Shown: positions 1-8,822, numbered from the stretch's first letter. The stretch: DNA of 64,000 nucleotides from Polyangium sp. 6x1 (GCF_029946515.1 NZ_JARZHH010000008.1:124001-188000), one strand, 5' to 3'. Numbers and translations are program-made. Notes: a model not told the origin generated them from the letters alone.

Positions 1-309
1 CTGATCGATCCCGTCGCCCTTGGGATCCTCGAGCTGCTCGGGATGGATGTCCTTGTTCGTGTCGTCGCAATCGTACGTCGGGCAAAACCCGTCGCCGTCC
101 TTGTCATCGGCCGGATCACACGGGGGCAGGCCATAACAGGCCATGAGCGTGACGGCCATCGCGCCGCCCGTCGCCAGGGCGACGAGGCTCTTTCCGAAGC
201 CCGCGAGCGCCGCGGGCGCCTTCTCCGCGGGCGCGGTCGCGCCACAGTGAGGACAGCTCGGAGCCGATCCGGGGACGAAACCTTCACACGATACGCAAGT
301 CTTCAGCAT
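1..309 (-). CDS. Zinc-ribbon, Asp-rich motif membrane/secreted protein (3' end cut by window edge)
   Basis: Read directly from the minus strand, starting with ATG at 309 and still open at position 1 (103 codons visible). An N-terminal zinc-ribbon-like pair, CVSC and CPHC (residues 5-22), is followed by a hydrophobic stretch (about residues 34-54) ending in a Cys. After it comes an Asp-rich segment, DKDGDGFCPTYDCDD, which resembles the MopE/putative metal-binding motif common in myxobacterial surface proteins. A possible ribosome site, AAAGGA, lies about 9 nt upstream of the ATG. The likely role is a membrane-anchored calcium- or metal-binding surface protein, but the catalytic or binding partner cannot be inferred because the C-terminus is missing. 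Confidence 0.75.
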   Translation of the reverse strand, partial: MLKTCVSCEGFVPGSAPSCPHCGATAPAEKAPAALAGFGKSLVALATGGAMAVTLMACYGLPPCDPADDKDGDGFCPTYDCDDTNKDIHPEQLEDPKGDGIDQ

Positions 310-636
310 GCATCGGTCCTTTCGGGGTGTGGACAACGTCTCGGCGCCGCCGCGAGCAAAAGCTGGGCCGCGCCTGGACGGATCCAGAAACCCCGAAAGA
401 GCATCCCGGAACGGAAAGCCACGGAACGCGAGGCATGACGAGGCTGTCACGGGTATCCGTCGCCGCTGCATGATCGCGCAACGGCTTGCGCGTGTCGGCG
501 CGTGGTGGTCTTCCCGCGTCATGCGGATCACGCCAAAATCATGAGGATTGCGCAAAGGCACGCCGGTTGCCCATGGCGCGAGCATGGCCTGGCGGGCGCT
601 TGGGGGGCCCCACCGTGGATCCAACGGGAGACATCC
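310..636. other. Divergent intergenic region, no gene seen
   Basis: This 327-bp stretch separates the minus-strand gene starting at 309 from the plus-strand oxidoreductase starting at 637. Short open frames cross it in several phases, but none has a ribosome site, natural-looking composition or a recognisable motif. It presumably carries the two divergent promoters, but I could not assign -35/-10 boxes. Confidence 0.5.
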
Positions 637-1587
637 ATGGAGACGATGCGCGCGATTCGAATGCACGAGTACGGCGGCCCGGGCGTCCTGCGCCTGGAGG
701 AGGTCAGGCGCCCCGAGCCGGGCCGCGGCGAGATCCTCGTCCGCGTCCATGCGGCGGGCGTCAATCCGGTCGACGGGAAGACGCGCAGCGGGCGCGGCGC
801 GGCGGGCAGGATCACCCGTCCCTTCCCGATCATCCTCGGCTGGGATTTTTCGGGCACGGTCGAGGCGCTCGGCGAAGGGGTCACCGAATTCGCGCCCGGC
901 GCCGAGGTCTACGGCATGGTGCGTATCCCCGACGAGGGGACGTATGCCGAGTACGTCGTCGTGCCCGTCGAGCACGCGGCCCCGAAGCCGAAGACCCTCG
1001 GCCACGAGGAGGCGGCCGCGGTCCCGCTGGTCGCGCTGACGGCGCACCAGGCCCTGTTTGGCGCGGCGAACCTGTCGCCCGGCCAAACCGTCCTCATTCA
1101 TGCGGGGGCGGGCGGCGTCGGGCACGTCGCCGTGCAGTTCGCCCGTGGCTGCCGCGTCCTCGCGACCGCGTCGGCGAGGAACCACGATTTCGTGCGGTCG
1201 CTCGGCGCGGCGCAGGTCATCGATTATGAAAACGAGCGATTCGAGGAGCGGGTGCGCGGCGCGGACGTCGTGCTCGACACGGTCGGCGGCGAGGTACAGA
1301 TACGCTCGTTCTCCGTCTTGAAGTGGGGCGGGACGCTGGTTTCGATCCGGAGCACGCCGAGCGCGGCGATCGCGGAGCAGCGCGGCGTCCGGGCGAAATC
1401 GGTCTTCGTGCAGCCGAATGGTGAACAGCTCCGCAGGCTCGCCGCGCGGATCGACGCCCGCGAGGTCCGCCCGAGGGTCACATGTGTCCTCTCGCTCGCG
1501 GACGCGGGGCTCGCGCAATCGCTCGTCGAGCAGGGTCATACACGAGGCAAGATCGTGCTCCGCGTGGCCGAAACGGGAGGGAGGTGA
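637..1587 (+). CDS. NADP-dependent quinone oxidoreductase/MDR-family zinc-less alcohol dehydrogenase
   Basis: A 316-aa protein of the medium-chain dehydrogenase/reductase superfamily, quinone oxidoreductase branch. The N-terminal GroES-like fold opens with AIRMHEYGGPGVLRLEEV. The Rossmann dinucleotide-binding motif GAGGVGHVAVQFA sits near residue 155. The Cys/His ligands of zinc alcohol dehydrogenases are not evident, which fits a zinc-independent NADPH:quinone or enone reductase acting in the cytoplasm. The start at 637 is chosen because GGGAG lies 6 nt upstream and the homology-like sequence begins there; the frame is open further upstream to 502, but that extension looks non-natural. The exact substrate cannot be read from the sequence. 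Confidence 0.9.
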   Translation: METMRAIRMHEYGGPGVLRLEEVRRPEPGRGEILVRVHAAGVNPVDGKTRSGRGAAGRITRPFPIILGWDFSGTVEALGEGVTEFAPGAEVYGMVRIPDEGTYAEYVVVPVEHAAPKPKTLGHEEAAAVPLVALTAHQALFGAANLSPGQTVLIHAGAGGVGHVAVQFARGCRVLATASARNHDFVRSLGAAQVIDYENERFEERVRGADVVLDTVGGEVQIRSFSVLKWGGTLVSIRSTPSAAIAEQRGVRAKSVFVQPNGEQLRRLAARIDAREVRPRVTCVLSLADAGLAQSLVEQGHTRGKIVLRVAETGGR

Positions 1588-1660
1588 GAATGGATCCGTG
1601 ACGGCCATCGCAGCGCGGTGCACCTCCCGCACGCGCGCCTCCCATGGTACAATGGGCGCC

Positions 1661-2893
1661 ATGTCCCTCCGCCGCGTCCCCGTGCTCCCGGACGACCTTC
1701 ATCCCGCGTATGTCGTCTGGGAGCTGACGCTCCGCTGCGATCAGCCCTGCGCCCATTGCGGATCCCGCGCCGGAGGGCCGCGGACGACCGAGCTCGGGAC
1801 CGAGGAGGCGCTCGGCGTCGTCCAGCAATTGAAGGAGCGTCGCGCGCGGGAAGTCGTGCTCATCGGCGGCGAGGCCTACCTGCACGAAGGGTTTCTCGAA
1901 ATCGTCCGGGCCCTGAAAGCGGCCGGGATCCGGCCGACCATGACCACGGGCGGCCGCGGGATCGACGCGGCGCTCGCGCGGGACATGAAAATCGCGGGGC
2001 TGCACAGCGTCTCGGTGAGCGTCGACGGGCTCGCCCGCACACATGATCTCATTCGCCGGGCGAAATCGAGCTTCGAGAGCGCCACGCGCGCGATCGGCCA
2101 CCTGCGCGAGGCGGGCCTGCTCGTCGCGGCGAACACGAACGTGAACCGCGTCAATCGGGGCGACCTCGAAGCGCTCTACGAGCACCTGCGCGGGCTCGGC
2201 ATCGTCGCATGGCAGGTCCAGATCACGGCCGCCCTCGGCCGCGCCGCCGATCGCCCGGACATGCTGCTCCAGCCCTACGACCTGCTCGATGTCGTGCCGC
2301 GCGTCGCCGCGCTGAAGCGCCGCGCCTTCCGCGACGGCATCACGCTGATGCCCGGCAACAACCTCGGATACTTCGGCCCGGAGGAGGCGCTTTTGCGCTC
2401 CGTCAAAGAAGGCGGGCGCGACCATTTCGTGGGCTGTCAGGCGGGAAAACGCGTCCTCGGCATCGAATCGGACGGCGCGGTGAAGGGTTGTCCCTCGCTG
2501 CAAAGCCATCCCTACGTCGGCGGCTCGTTACGCGAGCAGAGCCTCGGCACGATCTGGGACGAGGCCCCGGCCCTCGCGTTCGCGCGAAACCGCACCCCGG
2601 ACGACCTCTGGGGCTTCTGCCGCTCCTGCCCGTTCGCTGAGGTCTGCATGGGCGGCTGCACGTTCACGGCGCACGCGCTCTTCGGCCGGCCCGGGAACAA
2701 CCCGTATTGCCATTTCCGCGCGCGCACGCTCGCCGCCGAGGGCAAACGCGAGCGGCTCGTCCCCGCCGCGGCGGCCGAGGGCAAACCCTTCGATCATGGC
2801 CTGTTCGAGCTCGTCGTCGAGCCGCTCGACGCCCTCGAACCGGCGCCGCTCGGCCCGGCGGAGAGCCTCGTTCAGATCACGCGGCGGAAGTGA
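1661..2893 (+). CDS. Radical SAM/SPASM domain protein
   Basis: A 410-aa radical S-adenosylmethionine enzyme. The CxxxCxxC cluster motif is Cys26, Cys30, Cys33 (CDQPCAHC), followed by GGEAYLHEG of the SAM-binding barrel. The C-terminal third is SPASM-like and Cys-rich (GCQAG, GCPSL, FCRSC, VCMGGC), expected to hold auxiliary Fe-S clusters. Such proteins mature ribosomal peptides or modify proteins; here I see no precursor peptide in the flanks, so the substrate is unknown. The start is uncertain: ATG at 1652 is in frame, but TACAAT at 1648-1653 would act as a -10 box for a leaderless message beginning at 1661. The 3' end overlaps the convergent next gene by 17 bp. Confidence 0.85.
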   Translation: MSLRRVPVLPDDLHPAYVVWELTLRCDQPCAHCGSRAGGPRTTELGTEEALGVVQQLKERRAREVVLIGGEAYLHEGFLEIVRALKAAGIRPTMTTGGRGIDAALARDMKIAGLHSVSVSVDGLARTHDLIRRAKSSFESATRAIGHLREAGLLVAANTNVNRVNRGDLEALYEHLRGLGIVAWQVQITAALGRAADRPDMLLQPYDLLDVVPRVAALKRRAFRDGITLMPGNNLGYFGPEEALLRSVKEGGRDHFVGCQAGKRVLGIESDGAVKGCPSLQSHPYVGGSLREQSLGTIWDEAPALAFARNRTPDDLWGFCRSCPFAEVCMGGCTFTAHALFGRPGNNPYCHFRARTLAAEGKRERLVPAAAAEGKPFDHGLFELVVEPLDALEPAPLGPAESLVQITRRK

Positions 2894-3692
2894 CGTTCTG
2901 CCCCTCGCAGCCCGGCCAGGGCTCGGCGCGTGTGCACACCCGGCCGAGGGGGGTCTCCGGTCCACCGTTCCAGACCTTAGGGATCTCCTGCGCCGGATCT
3001 CCTTTTGTATGTGCGGTGCAGGGTTGCTCCTCGATCACCGGAGGCGAGATGGTGATCGACCGGACGCACGGCGCGCCGCCGCAGAGCGTGGCGGAGGGGA
3101 TCGCCTTCTCCTGATTGCAGGTGCCGTCCCAGTTTGTCGGCGGGTTGAAGTTTGTCTTGACACCACCCCCGGGATCATCACAGCCGGCGGAGCTGACGGT
3201 CCACGTCTCCGGTAGCAAACACGTCCCTTCGGGCTCGTCGCACGAGCACTCCCCACAAGGAAGAGGAGGAGGCGCCGGCGTGCCCTCGAACGCGAGAATC
3301 GGCATTTCGTCCGGGCACGGCGGCGGATCGCGCCAGTCCGAGAAGAAGGCCACGAGCATCCACTCTTCCGGGGACTCGTCCACGCATGCGCCGCCGCCCG
3401 GGCAGAGCGACGACATCCCCCCATCGGCATCCCCGCCATCCGCGCCCCCGTCGAAGCACTTGGGCGGCAGCGGAGGCGGGCCGTCACACGCGTTCGGGCA
3501 GTCCCACGGGATGGGCTCCGGGCCGTTCGGGCACGATTCGGGCCACGGACACGGGCAGCATTCGTTCCGCGGGAGTCCAGGCGGGCAGTCGCCGCCGACA
3601 TCGGCGCCGCGATAACCGCAAGCTCCCCCGAGGAAGATCGCCGCCCCCCACCCCGCCGCGATCACGAGCATCGTACCCACTGCCCTGCGCAT
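2877..3692 (-). CDS. Secreted Cys/Pro-rich protein of unknown function
   Basis: A 271-aa protein with an N-terminal export signal (hydrophobic residues about 8-24, AAGWGAAIFLGGAC). The GGAC could be a lipobox-like site, so it may be a lipoprotein. The rest is rich in Cys, Pro, Gly and Asp (for example GGADGGDADGG) with many short Cys-containing blocks and no recognised catalytic motif. Such secreted Cys-rich proteins are frequent in large myxobacterial genomes. It converges on the radical SAM gene, overlapping its last 17 bases. I do not recognise a family; it is too large and too signal-like to be assumed a RiPP precursor. Confidence 0.75.
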   Translation of the reverse strand: MRRAVGTMLVIAAGWGAAIFLGGACGYRGADVGGDCPPGLPRNECCPCPWPESCPNGPEPIPWDCPNACDGPPPLPPKCFDGGADGGDADGGMSSLCPGGGACVDESPEEWMLVAFFSDWRDPPPCPDEMPILAFEGTPAPPPLPCGECSCDEPEGTCLLPETWTVSSAGCDDPGGGVKTNFNPPTNWDGTCNQEKAIPSATLCGGAPCVRSITISPPVIEEQPCTAHTKGDPAQEIPKVWNGGPETPLGRVCTRAEPWPGCEGQNVTSAA

Positions 3693-3937
3693 GGTGCGAT
3701 CCTATCTCCTGCCCGGCTTCTCACGCAAGAACGCAGACAAACCAGGAGACCCAGCCTCGACGCGCGGAAAAAGGGGGAGGCCGACGCGACATGCTGCAAG
3801 GAAACCCGGCCAGGGCGCAGAATCTGCGCCGGCCTCCCGAGGACACTTCTTACCAAGGACAATCCCGGGGGTCAAGCTCCGGGACAAACTTTTGGTTCCG
3901 GGACGAACGCGGGGGCTATGGGAGCAACGTGACGCGT

Positions 3938-4163
3938 TCATGGTGCCGCGATGCCGAGCGTGAACCCGGTGATGGGGATGAGAAGGAGCGCTCGCGTCGC
4001 TTTGCCGATATTCGACAAATGAGAGACGAACGTGGAGCGGTCGCTACCGGATGAGCTCCAGATTTCCTTTAGGATGATTGGGCTTCTTGTACATGGCCCT
4101 GAATGTCGCAGACCGCTCGTTGACGATACTTTCGAGGCAATCGTAAGTGTCGTCGATCCCCAC
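3938..4163 (-). pseudogene. Decayed 3' end of an unidentified gene
   Basis: On the minus strand, two adjacent frames carry natural-looking protein sequence. One covers about 4163-4044 (starting VGIDDTYDCLESIVNE, ending GNLELIR, stop). The next, shifted frame carries SDRSTFVSHLSNIGKATRAL, then a hydrophobic tail, to a stop at 3938. A single frameshift near 4050 would join them into one C-terminal segment of about 75 residues. The stretch has more A/T at third positions than its neighbours. Upstream, the sequence dissolves into the degenerate repeat at 4165-4490. No start codon or family is recognisable, so this is a gene remnant by inference. Confidence 0.35.
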
Positions 4164-4164
4164 A

Positions 4165-4490
4165 CCCCGACCCCGCCATCCCCCTCCGCCACCACCACCT
4201 CGGCCTCGATGACCCCGACCTCGGCTTCCCGCACCGCGCCATCGGGATGCCGCAACCCGCCTCGGGATGCGCAGACCTCGACCTCGGCCCCCACCATCCC
4301 GACCGCAGGCTCCATCCTCACGCCCTCGTGACCACACACCCCGCCTACGGGCCCTGGCGCCCCGCCCTCGCAGCGCCGCACCCCGACCGCGGGCTCCCGC
4401 CTCCCGACCGCGCCATCGACGAACCGCGCCCGGGTTCCCAGCATCCCGACCTCGGCCTCCGTCAGCCCGACCTCGGCTTCCTGCTTCGTC
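4165..4490. repeat. Degenerate short repeat tract (CCCGACCTCGGC units)
   Basis: The plus strand repeats variants of CCCGACCTCGGCCTCC and related CCCGACCGC units, locally with a period near 21 bp (clearest at 4440-4485). Several antisense frames stay open only because the repeat lacks stop codons; their translations are runs of Arg/Gly/Ala/Glu-Val. The remaining sequence between 3693 and 4550 shows no gene apart from the remnant at 3938-4163. Confidence 0.6.
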
Positions 4491-4491
4491 C

Positions 4492-4520
4492 TTGACAGAT
4501 CCGGCACGCTGTTGGTTACC
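4492..4520 (+). promoter_or_regulatory. Sigma-70-like promoter
   Basis: TTGACA, a 17-nt spacer and GTTACC lie at about 4492-4520, just past the repeat tract. The expected transcription start falls near 4527, giving a leader of about 24 nt that contains the AAGGAG ribosome site of the gene starting at 4551. The -35 is perfect, while the -10 is a moderate match. Confidence 0.5.
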
Positions 4521-4550
4521 TTCCTGCGCGCAACCACCAAGGAGACCACC

Positions 4551-5075
4551 ATGGCACGCATCGAAGGGCCCCCCTACACGGGGGATTTGGCCATCGACCT
4601 GACCGACCAGAAACATCTCCTCGTCGATCTCCCGCCGAACGCTCTCAAAGGCGCGCGGGGCGAGCAGGAGGGCATCAACCCCGTGCTCGACGAGCTGGCG
4701 CACGCAATGCCCAAATACGGCGACGAAGCCGAGATTCACCCGAGCGCGTACACCCGCGTCCTCGACGCGACGGTCGGGATCGCCGTGCTCCGCAAGCAGG
4801 AGGAAAAACTCCTCAAAGCCCTGGAAGTCGTGCGCGAGTCGCGAGGCCGGCTGGAAAACAACCGCGAAGAAGACCTGAGCGAAATCGGGGGGAAGGCCGC
4901 GGACAAAGGCACGCGGGGGAAGAAACCGGACCTCTTGGCCCATTTCGAGAAGACCATCGAATATCGGTCGAGGATCGCCACGAAAGCCGCCGCGACGCGA
5001 AAAAAGAACGAGGAAGGCGCGGAAGCGAGCAAGGGCGCGCCATCAAAGGGCACGAGCGAGGACGTGGGCGGGTAG
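4551..5075 (+). CDS. Hypothetical hydrophilic protein
   Basis: A 174-aa protein that I do not recognise. The start is fixed by AAGGAG at 4539-4544, 6 nt before ATG, and by the promoter upstream. There is no signal peptide or membrane segment. The middle (about residues 80-115) is strongly charged and helix-prone (LRKQEEKLLKALEVVRESRG), and the last 40 residues are Lys/Ala/Glu-rich, probably disordered. The protein is likely cytoplasmic. No neighbour suggests a job: the upstream region is repeat/decayed DNA and the downstream gene has its own promoter. Confidence 0.75.
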   Translation: MARIEGPPYTGDLAIDLTDQKHLLVDLPPNALKGARGEQEGINPVLDELAHAMPKYGDEAEIHPSAYTRVLDATVGIAVLRKQEEKLLKALEVVRESRGRLENNREEDLSEIGGKAADKGTRGKKPDLLAHFEKTIEYRSRIATKAAATRKKNEEGAEASKGAPSKGTSEDVGG

Positions 5076-5185
5076 ACGGCGCACCGCATTCGCAGGCTGC
5101 CAAACCGGGCTTTCGTGTTCCCTTCGCAAGAGGGGAGCACGAAGTTCGCGTCCGCCAGCACGAATTCAGCGCGCAATGATGAACG

Positions 5186-5214
5186 TTGACTTCTCTGGAA
5201 TTTCGACCTACCTG
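5186..5214 (+). promoter_or_regulatory. Candidate promoter for the BP74-domain gene
   Basis: TTGACT, a 17-nt spacer and TACCTG are found at 5186-5214. The expected start of transcription (about 5221) leaves a leader of roughly 63 nt before the ATG at 5284. This argues that the longer reading frame open from 5176 is not translated in full. Confidence 0.4.
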
Positions 5215-5283
5215 GGGCCGGGGGTGGAACTGGGGGTCGTAGCACCCATTCAATACACGCGAGCCCCCGCGAAAGGAAACGTC

Positions 5284-5628
5284 ATGGCCTACTTTGCATT
5301 CAACCAACCTTCTTCGCCAGGGGTGGAGTTCATCTTCGAGCTCACCGATGAAAACCAGATCGCCAAGGCGCGCCGGATCATCTCTGGAGAGGAAAAGGAC
5401 GAGGTGCATGTCCATGGGCGGATCGTAAAGAGAACCGCGCCCTACAACCCGAAGTTTTCGTTTCACCTCGATCCCAGCACGATCAGCTTCTTCACGATGG
5501 CGATCGAAGTATGTGATGCCAACATGTTGTATGTCGACGAGCACCTCGATGAAGCTTGCGGCGCGTTCCTTCCGGGCTGTCATTGGTGCCCGTGGGACTC
5601 CAGGGTGACGCGAGAAGTGACGCCGTAG
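5284..5628 (+). CDS. BP74-like (N-terminal domain) protein
   Basis: A 114-aa protein consisting almost entirely of one domain. From memory of the family, its pattern (AYFAFN, FIFELTDENQIAKAR, ISGEE, HVHGRIVK, FHLDPSTISFFTMAIEVCDA, GAFLPGCHWCPW) matches the BP74 N-terminal domain first described in a Dictyostelium calmodulin-binding protein; its function in bacteria is unknown. ATG 5284 follows GAAAGGAAA at good spacing, and the domain begins immediately after it; an in-frame ATG at 5176 would add 36 unlike residues. There is no signal peptide from 5284. The gene converges on the next gene with a strong hairpin between them. Confidence 0.7.
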   Translation: MAYFAFNQPSSPGVEFIFELTDENQIAKARRIISGEEKDEVHVHGRIVKRTAPYNPKFSFHLDPSTISFFTMAIEVCDANMLYVDEHLDEACGAFLPGCHWCPWDSRVTREVTP

Positions 5629-5640
5629 GCTCGACGAATG

Positions 5641-5666
5641 GAGGTGCGAGACCTCGCTCGCACCTC
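5641..5666. terminator. Bidirectional hairpin between convergent genes
   Basis: A perfect 10-bp stem (GAGGTGCGAG with CTCGCACCTC) closes a 6-nt loop in the 54-bp gap between genes ending at 5628 (+) and 5683 (-). There is no T-run, so it is either a GC-rich intrinsic terminator working in both directions or an RNA-stabilising hairpin. Confidence 0.55.
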
Positions 5667-5682
5667 GACGCTCGCGGCGAAA

Positions 5683-6684
5683 TCAGCCGTATAGCTCCCT
5701 GAGCAGCGTATACGAGCGCTTGCGCGCCTCCGCATCCGGCACCACGCATAACACCATCAGCTCGTCGGCGCGGGTGGCATCGAGGAGCTTTTCGAGCTGC
5801 TCACGCACGGACGCCGGGCCGCCGACGATGTTCTGCGCGAGCCATTTCTCGGCGAAAGCGCGCTCCTCCGGCGCCCACGGATACGTCTCCGCCTCCTCGA
5901 TCGTCGGATAAGGTTCGCGTTTGCCCTGGCGCACGCGCAGGAATGCAAGCGCGCTCGGGAGCGCGAGGCGCCGCGCCTCGGCGTCCGTCTCGGCGACGAT
6001 CGCAATGACGCCGATCATCGCTTCGGGCTGGGAGAGCACGGCGGACGGGCTGAACGTCTTTCGGTAGAGCTCGAGGGCCGGCAGCGTGTTGGCCGGACTG
6101 AAATGGTGGGCGAACGCGAAGGGCAAGCCGCGCCGGCCGGCGACCTTGGCGCTGTAGCCGCTCGATCCGAGCAGCCAGATCGGCGGTTCATGGCCGAGCG
6201 CCGGGACGGCGCGAATGCCATGGTAGGCGTGATCCTCGCCGAAATTGCCGCGGAAGAACCCATAGAGCTCGTCGAGCATCGCGGGGAGGCCGTCGCCCGT
6301 CGTCGGATCGTCGCGGCCGAGCGCCGACGCCGTGAGCGGGTCCGTGCCCGGGGCGCGGCCAATGCCGAGGTCGATGCGGCCGGGGAAGAGCGCTTCGAGC
6401 GTGCCGAATTGCTCCGCAATGGCGAGCGGCGCGTGGTTGGGGAGCATCACGCCGCCGGAGCCGACGCGAATCGTCGACGTCGCGGCGGCGATCCGGGCAA
6501 TCAACACCGCAGGCGCCGCCGACGCAATGCCCGGCATGGCATGATGCTCGGCGAACCAGTGCCGCTGGTATCCGAGCGCCTCGACGTGGCGTGACAGATC
6601 GATGCTCTCGGCAAAGGCCTCGCTCGCGTTGGATCCACGCCGAACGGGCGCCAGATCGAGCACGGAAAGCGGAATTCCCATCAT
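5683..6684 (-). CDS. LLM-class flavin-dependent oxidoreductase (bacterial luciferase-like)
   Basis: A 333-aa TIM-barrel protein of the luciferase-like monooxygenase family. Telling segments are [10 protein letters not shown] at the N-terminus, the [11 protein letters not shown] motif near residues 42-52, and [16 protein letters not shown] and [16 protein letters not shown] in the barrel, all typical of the single-domain FMN-dependent group. It would use reduced FMN (or F420) to oxidise a small molecule; the substrate is not readable. ATG-ATG at 6684/6681 is preceded by GGTGGA. The 3' end faces the BP74 gene; upstream lies the minus-strand gene ending at 6698, separated by 13 bp and probably co-transcribed. 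Confidence 0.88.
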   Translation of the reverse strand: MMGIPLSVLDLAPVRRGSNASEAFAESIDLSRHVEALGYQRHWFAEHHAMPGIASAAPAVLIARIAAATSTIRVGSGGVMLPNHAPLAIAEQFGTLEALFPGRIDLGIGRAPGTDPLTASALGRDDPTTGDGLPAMLDELYGFFRGNFGEDHAYHGIRAVPALGHEPPIWLLGSSGYSAKVAGRRGLPFAFAHHFSPANTLPALELYRKTFSPSAVLSQPEAMIGVIAIVAETDAEARRLALPSALAFLRVRQGKREPYPTIEEAETYPWAPEERAFAEKWLAQNIVGGPASVREQLEKLLDATRADELMVLCVVPDAEARKRSYTLLRELYG

Positions 6685-6697
6685 TCCACCGCAATCA

Positions 6698-7807
6698 TCA
6701 CGGCAAGGGCGGCGGCACCAGCGGCACGAGCGCGCGCAGTTCGTCCTCAATGAACATTTCGAGGCCCCGCCGCGCCTCCCTCCCCGCCCCCTCGTCGCCG
6801 AGGTCCGCGGCCACCGCGTCGTGCCGCAAGGCGAGCTCGCTCCTCCGCACGTACGAAGGATCCGACCGCAGCGCCGCGGCCCACGAAAGCGCGAGCGCCG
6901 CCTCGCGTTGCTTCTTGTCGAGTGAATGCTTCTTCGTCAGCACCACCTTGCCGCCCACGTTCACCGCCGTGATCGCCTCGGTCCGGTGGTTCATCGGGAG
7001 CGTCAGCCGCGCCGCCGCGACCGCGAGCTCGTCGCTCGACTCCTTCTCGCCCTCCAGCACGTACCGAATCGCGTCCACGCAGGGCGCGCCGAACGCCCGC
7101 GCCGCCTCGATGCGCTGCCGCGCCTCCCCGTGCGCCGCCGTGACCTCCTCGGCCGGCAGGGACGTCTTTTTCCCGATCACCAGCACCGCCTGCTCCTCGC
7201 GCGGGTCGACGCCCTCCAGCATCGCCGCGTAAAACGCGCCCCGGAGCACGGCGCGCGCGATCTTCGGCGGCAGCCCCTCCGGCACTTCGAGCACCTCGGC
7301 CCGCACGGGCTCCTCCTTCGCGAGCGCCCGCTCGTCCTCCTCCGGCAAACCGAGCGACGCGATGAAGCAGCCCCGCTGCGACTTCGCCTCCATCTGGAAC
7401 GTCCCCGTCGCCCCGAGCACCGCCGCGAGCGCGCGCGCCGCGAACCCCCCGAACGCCTTCACCCGCGCGATGTCCTTCTCGCTCGGCTTCGTCGTGAAGA
7501 GCGAACGCACGCCGCGCGCGCCGCCTTCGAGCGAGATCCCCTCGTCGATCACGTCTGCCATCGCGAGCCAGCGCGGCGGCTGGATCGGGGCGATCGCCGC
7601 CGCCATCCGCACGACCCACGTGTCCCACGCGCCGAGGTGCTCGGGCGGCGCCCCGCGCGCGGCCGCCTGAAGCACGGGCGCGCGGCGCTTCGCGAGCGCA
7701 CGCAGGGTGCCGTCGTCGAGGCGGGCGGTCGAGGCAATCGTAAAAAACGCGTCGTCGCAAAGGCTGCGCGCAGCGTTCACCAGGCAGATGTTCGGCGGAA
7801 GGGCCAC
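6698..7807 (-). CDS. Hypothetical protein, mostly alpha-helical
   Basis: A 369-aa protein I do not recognise. GTG at 7807 is chosen because it lies 13 bp after the stop of the upstream gene; the frame is open to 7867, but that would overlap the upstream gene. The sequence is rich in Ala/Arg/Glu and predicted helical, without signal peptide or clear membrane span. A segment with paired charges ([19 protein letters not shown]) occurs in the C-terminal third. Its place between a STAS-domain regulator and a flavin oxidoreductase in a same-strand run suggests co-transcription rather than function. Confidence 0.65.
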   Translation of the reverse strand: MALPPNICLVNAARSLCDDAFFTIASTARLDDGTLRALAKRRAPVLQAAARGAPPEHLGAWDTWVVRMAAAIAPIQPPRWLAMADVIDEGISLEGGARGVRSLFTTKPSEKDIARVKAFGGFAARALAAVLGATGTFQMEAKSQRGCFIASLGLPEEDERALAKEEPVRAEVLEVPEGLPPKIARAVLRGAFYAAMLEGVDPREEQAVLVIGKKTSLPAEEVTAAHGEARQRIEAARAFGAPCVDAIRYVLEGEKESSDELAVAAARLTLPMNHRTEAITAVNVGGKVVLTKKHSLDKKQREAALALSWAAALRSDPSYVRRSELALRHDAVAADLGDEGAGREARRGLEMFIEDELRALVPLVPPPLP

Positions 7808-7820
7808 GGCCGGGGTTTTA

Positions 7821-8822
7821 TCAGAAGGACCGCGCCTTCGAAAGATGAAGCACGCGCCGGATCGCATGCCGGAGGCCGTCGCCCAGCGTCGCGAAGGTCC
7901 GCGCGCCCGGGAAGAGCTCGCCGATCTCCACGAACGTGCGCGCCGCGTCGCCGCGCACCCCGACCAGCATGCCCTCGGCCCCCACGAGCCCCGTCGCGCG
8001 CATCATCGCGCCGAGCACCCCCGCCGCGTGCGCGTCCACCACGCTGAGCCCCGTCACGTCGATGAGCACGACGCGCGCCTGATGCGTCCCGATCGCGTGG
8101 AGCAGCACGCTCTTCGCGTGCTCGGCCCGCTCGGGCGAGATCTCGCCGACGAGCGGCAGGAGCAGGACCCCGTCCCACACAGGGAGGACCGGCGAGGAGA
8201 GCGCGTGCAGCATGCTCCGCTGGGCGTCGATCGTGGCGAGCTTGTCGTCGAGCTCGGCGCGCTTCTCCCCGAGCTCGGCCTCGAGCTCGCGCTTGCGCGC
8301 CACCACCGAGCCCACGAGCTTCTCGCCGTACACGTCCGAGAGCTCGAAGATGGCCTCGTAATAGACGTCCTCGACGAGCCCGAGCGCGGCGAGCGCCTCG
8401 CGCGCGGGCCAGCGCTCCTCCGTGATCACGACCGCGACGCCGCGCTTGAACGAGAGAAACCCGCGGAGCAGCGTGGAGACGCGGAACTCGCTCGCCGCGC
8501 GCAGGCTCGTCACGTAATCGATGAACGCGCGCAGCGGCGCCCGATCACCCGACGCGAGGACGGCGAGGTTCGTCGTGATCACCCGGTCGACGAGGCTCTG
8601 CGTCTCCTCGCGTGGCCTCCTGCCCTGGAGGTCCGGCGCGAGCGCGAAGACCCAGTCCGTGCCGCGCTCCAGCACGTCGTCCCTGCGTCGCGCGAGCAGA
8701 CCGAGCAGCGCCGCGAGCCCCGGCGTCTCCCTCGTCGCGCCCGGACGCGCCCGGATCGGCCCCGCGCGGCGCCTTTGCACGCCGGCGAGGAGCCGCGTCC
8801 GGACGCGACGCGAGCGGCTCAC
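7821..8822 (-). CDS. RsbR/STAS-domain stressosome-like regulator
   Basis: A 333-aa protein. The C-terminal half is a STAS domain (about residues 225-330): SPVLPVWDGVLLLPLVGEI, then RVVLIDVTGLSVVDAHAAGVL and LVGVRGDAARTFVEIG, the layout of RsbR/RsbS-type anti-sigma antagonists. The N-terminal half is helical and globin-like in length, as in RsbR sensors, and a coiled coil (ELEAELGEKRAELDDKL) links the two. The GTG start overlaps the stop of the upstream hydrolase as GTGA, a translational-coupling arrangement. An RsbQ-type alpha/beta hydrolase paired with a STAS regulator is a known theme in general stress signalling, so the two may form one signalling unit. Confidence 0.8.
   Translation of the reverse strand: MSRSRRVRTRLLAGVQRRRAGPIRARPGATRETPGLAALLGLLARRRDDVLERGTDWVFALAPDLQGRRPREETQSLVDRVITTNLAVLASGDRAPLRAFIDYVTSLRAASEFRVSTLLRGFLSFKRGVAVVITEERWPAREALAALGLVEDVYYEAIFELSDVYGEKLVGSVVARKRELEAELGEKRAELDDKLATIDAQRSMLHALSSPVLPVWDGVLLLPLVGEISPERAEHAKSVLLHAIGTHQARVVLIDVTGLSVVDAHAAGVLGAMMRATGLVGAEGMLVGVRGDAARTFVEIGELFPGARTFATLGDGLRHAIRRVLHLSKARSF

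Noticed and set aside
2877-3692. RiPP precursor for the neighbouring radical SAM enzyme
   Set aside because: At 271 residues with an export signal, and transcribed convergently, it is a poor precursor candidate.
3938-4561. 207-codon minus-strand frame as an intact gene
   Set aside because: Only its last 35 codons look like protein; the rest is translation of the short-repeat tract, so I call a remnant instead.
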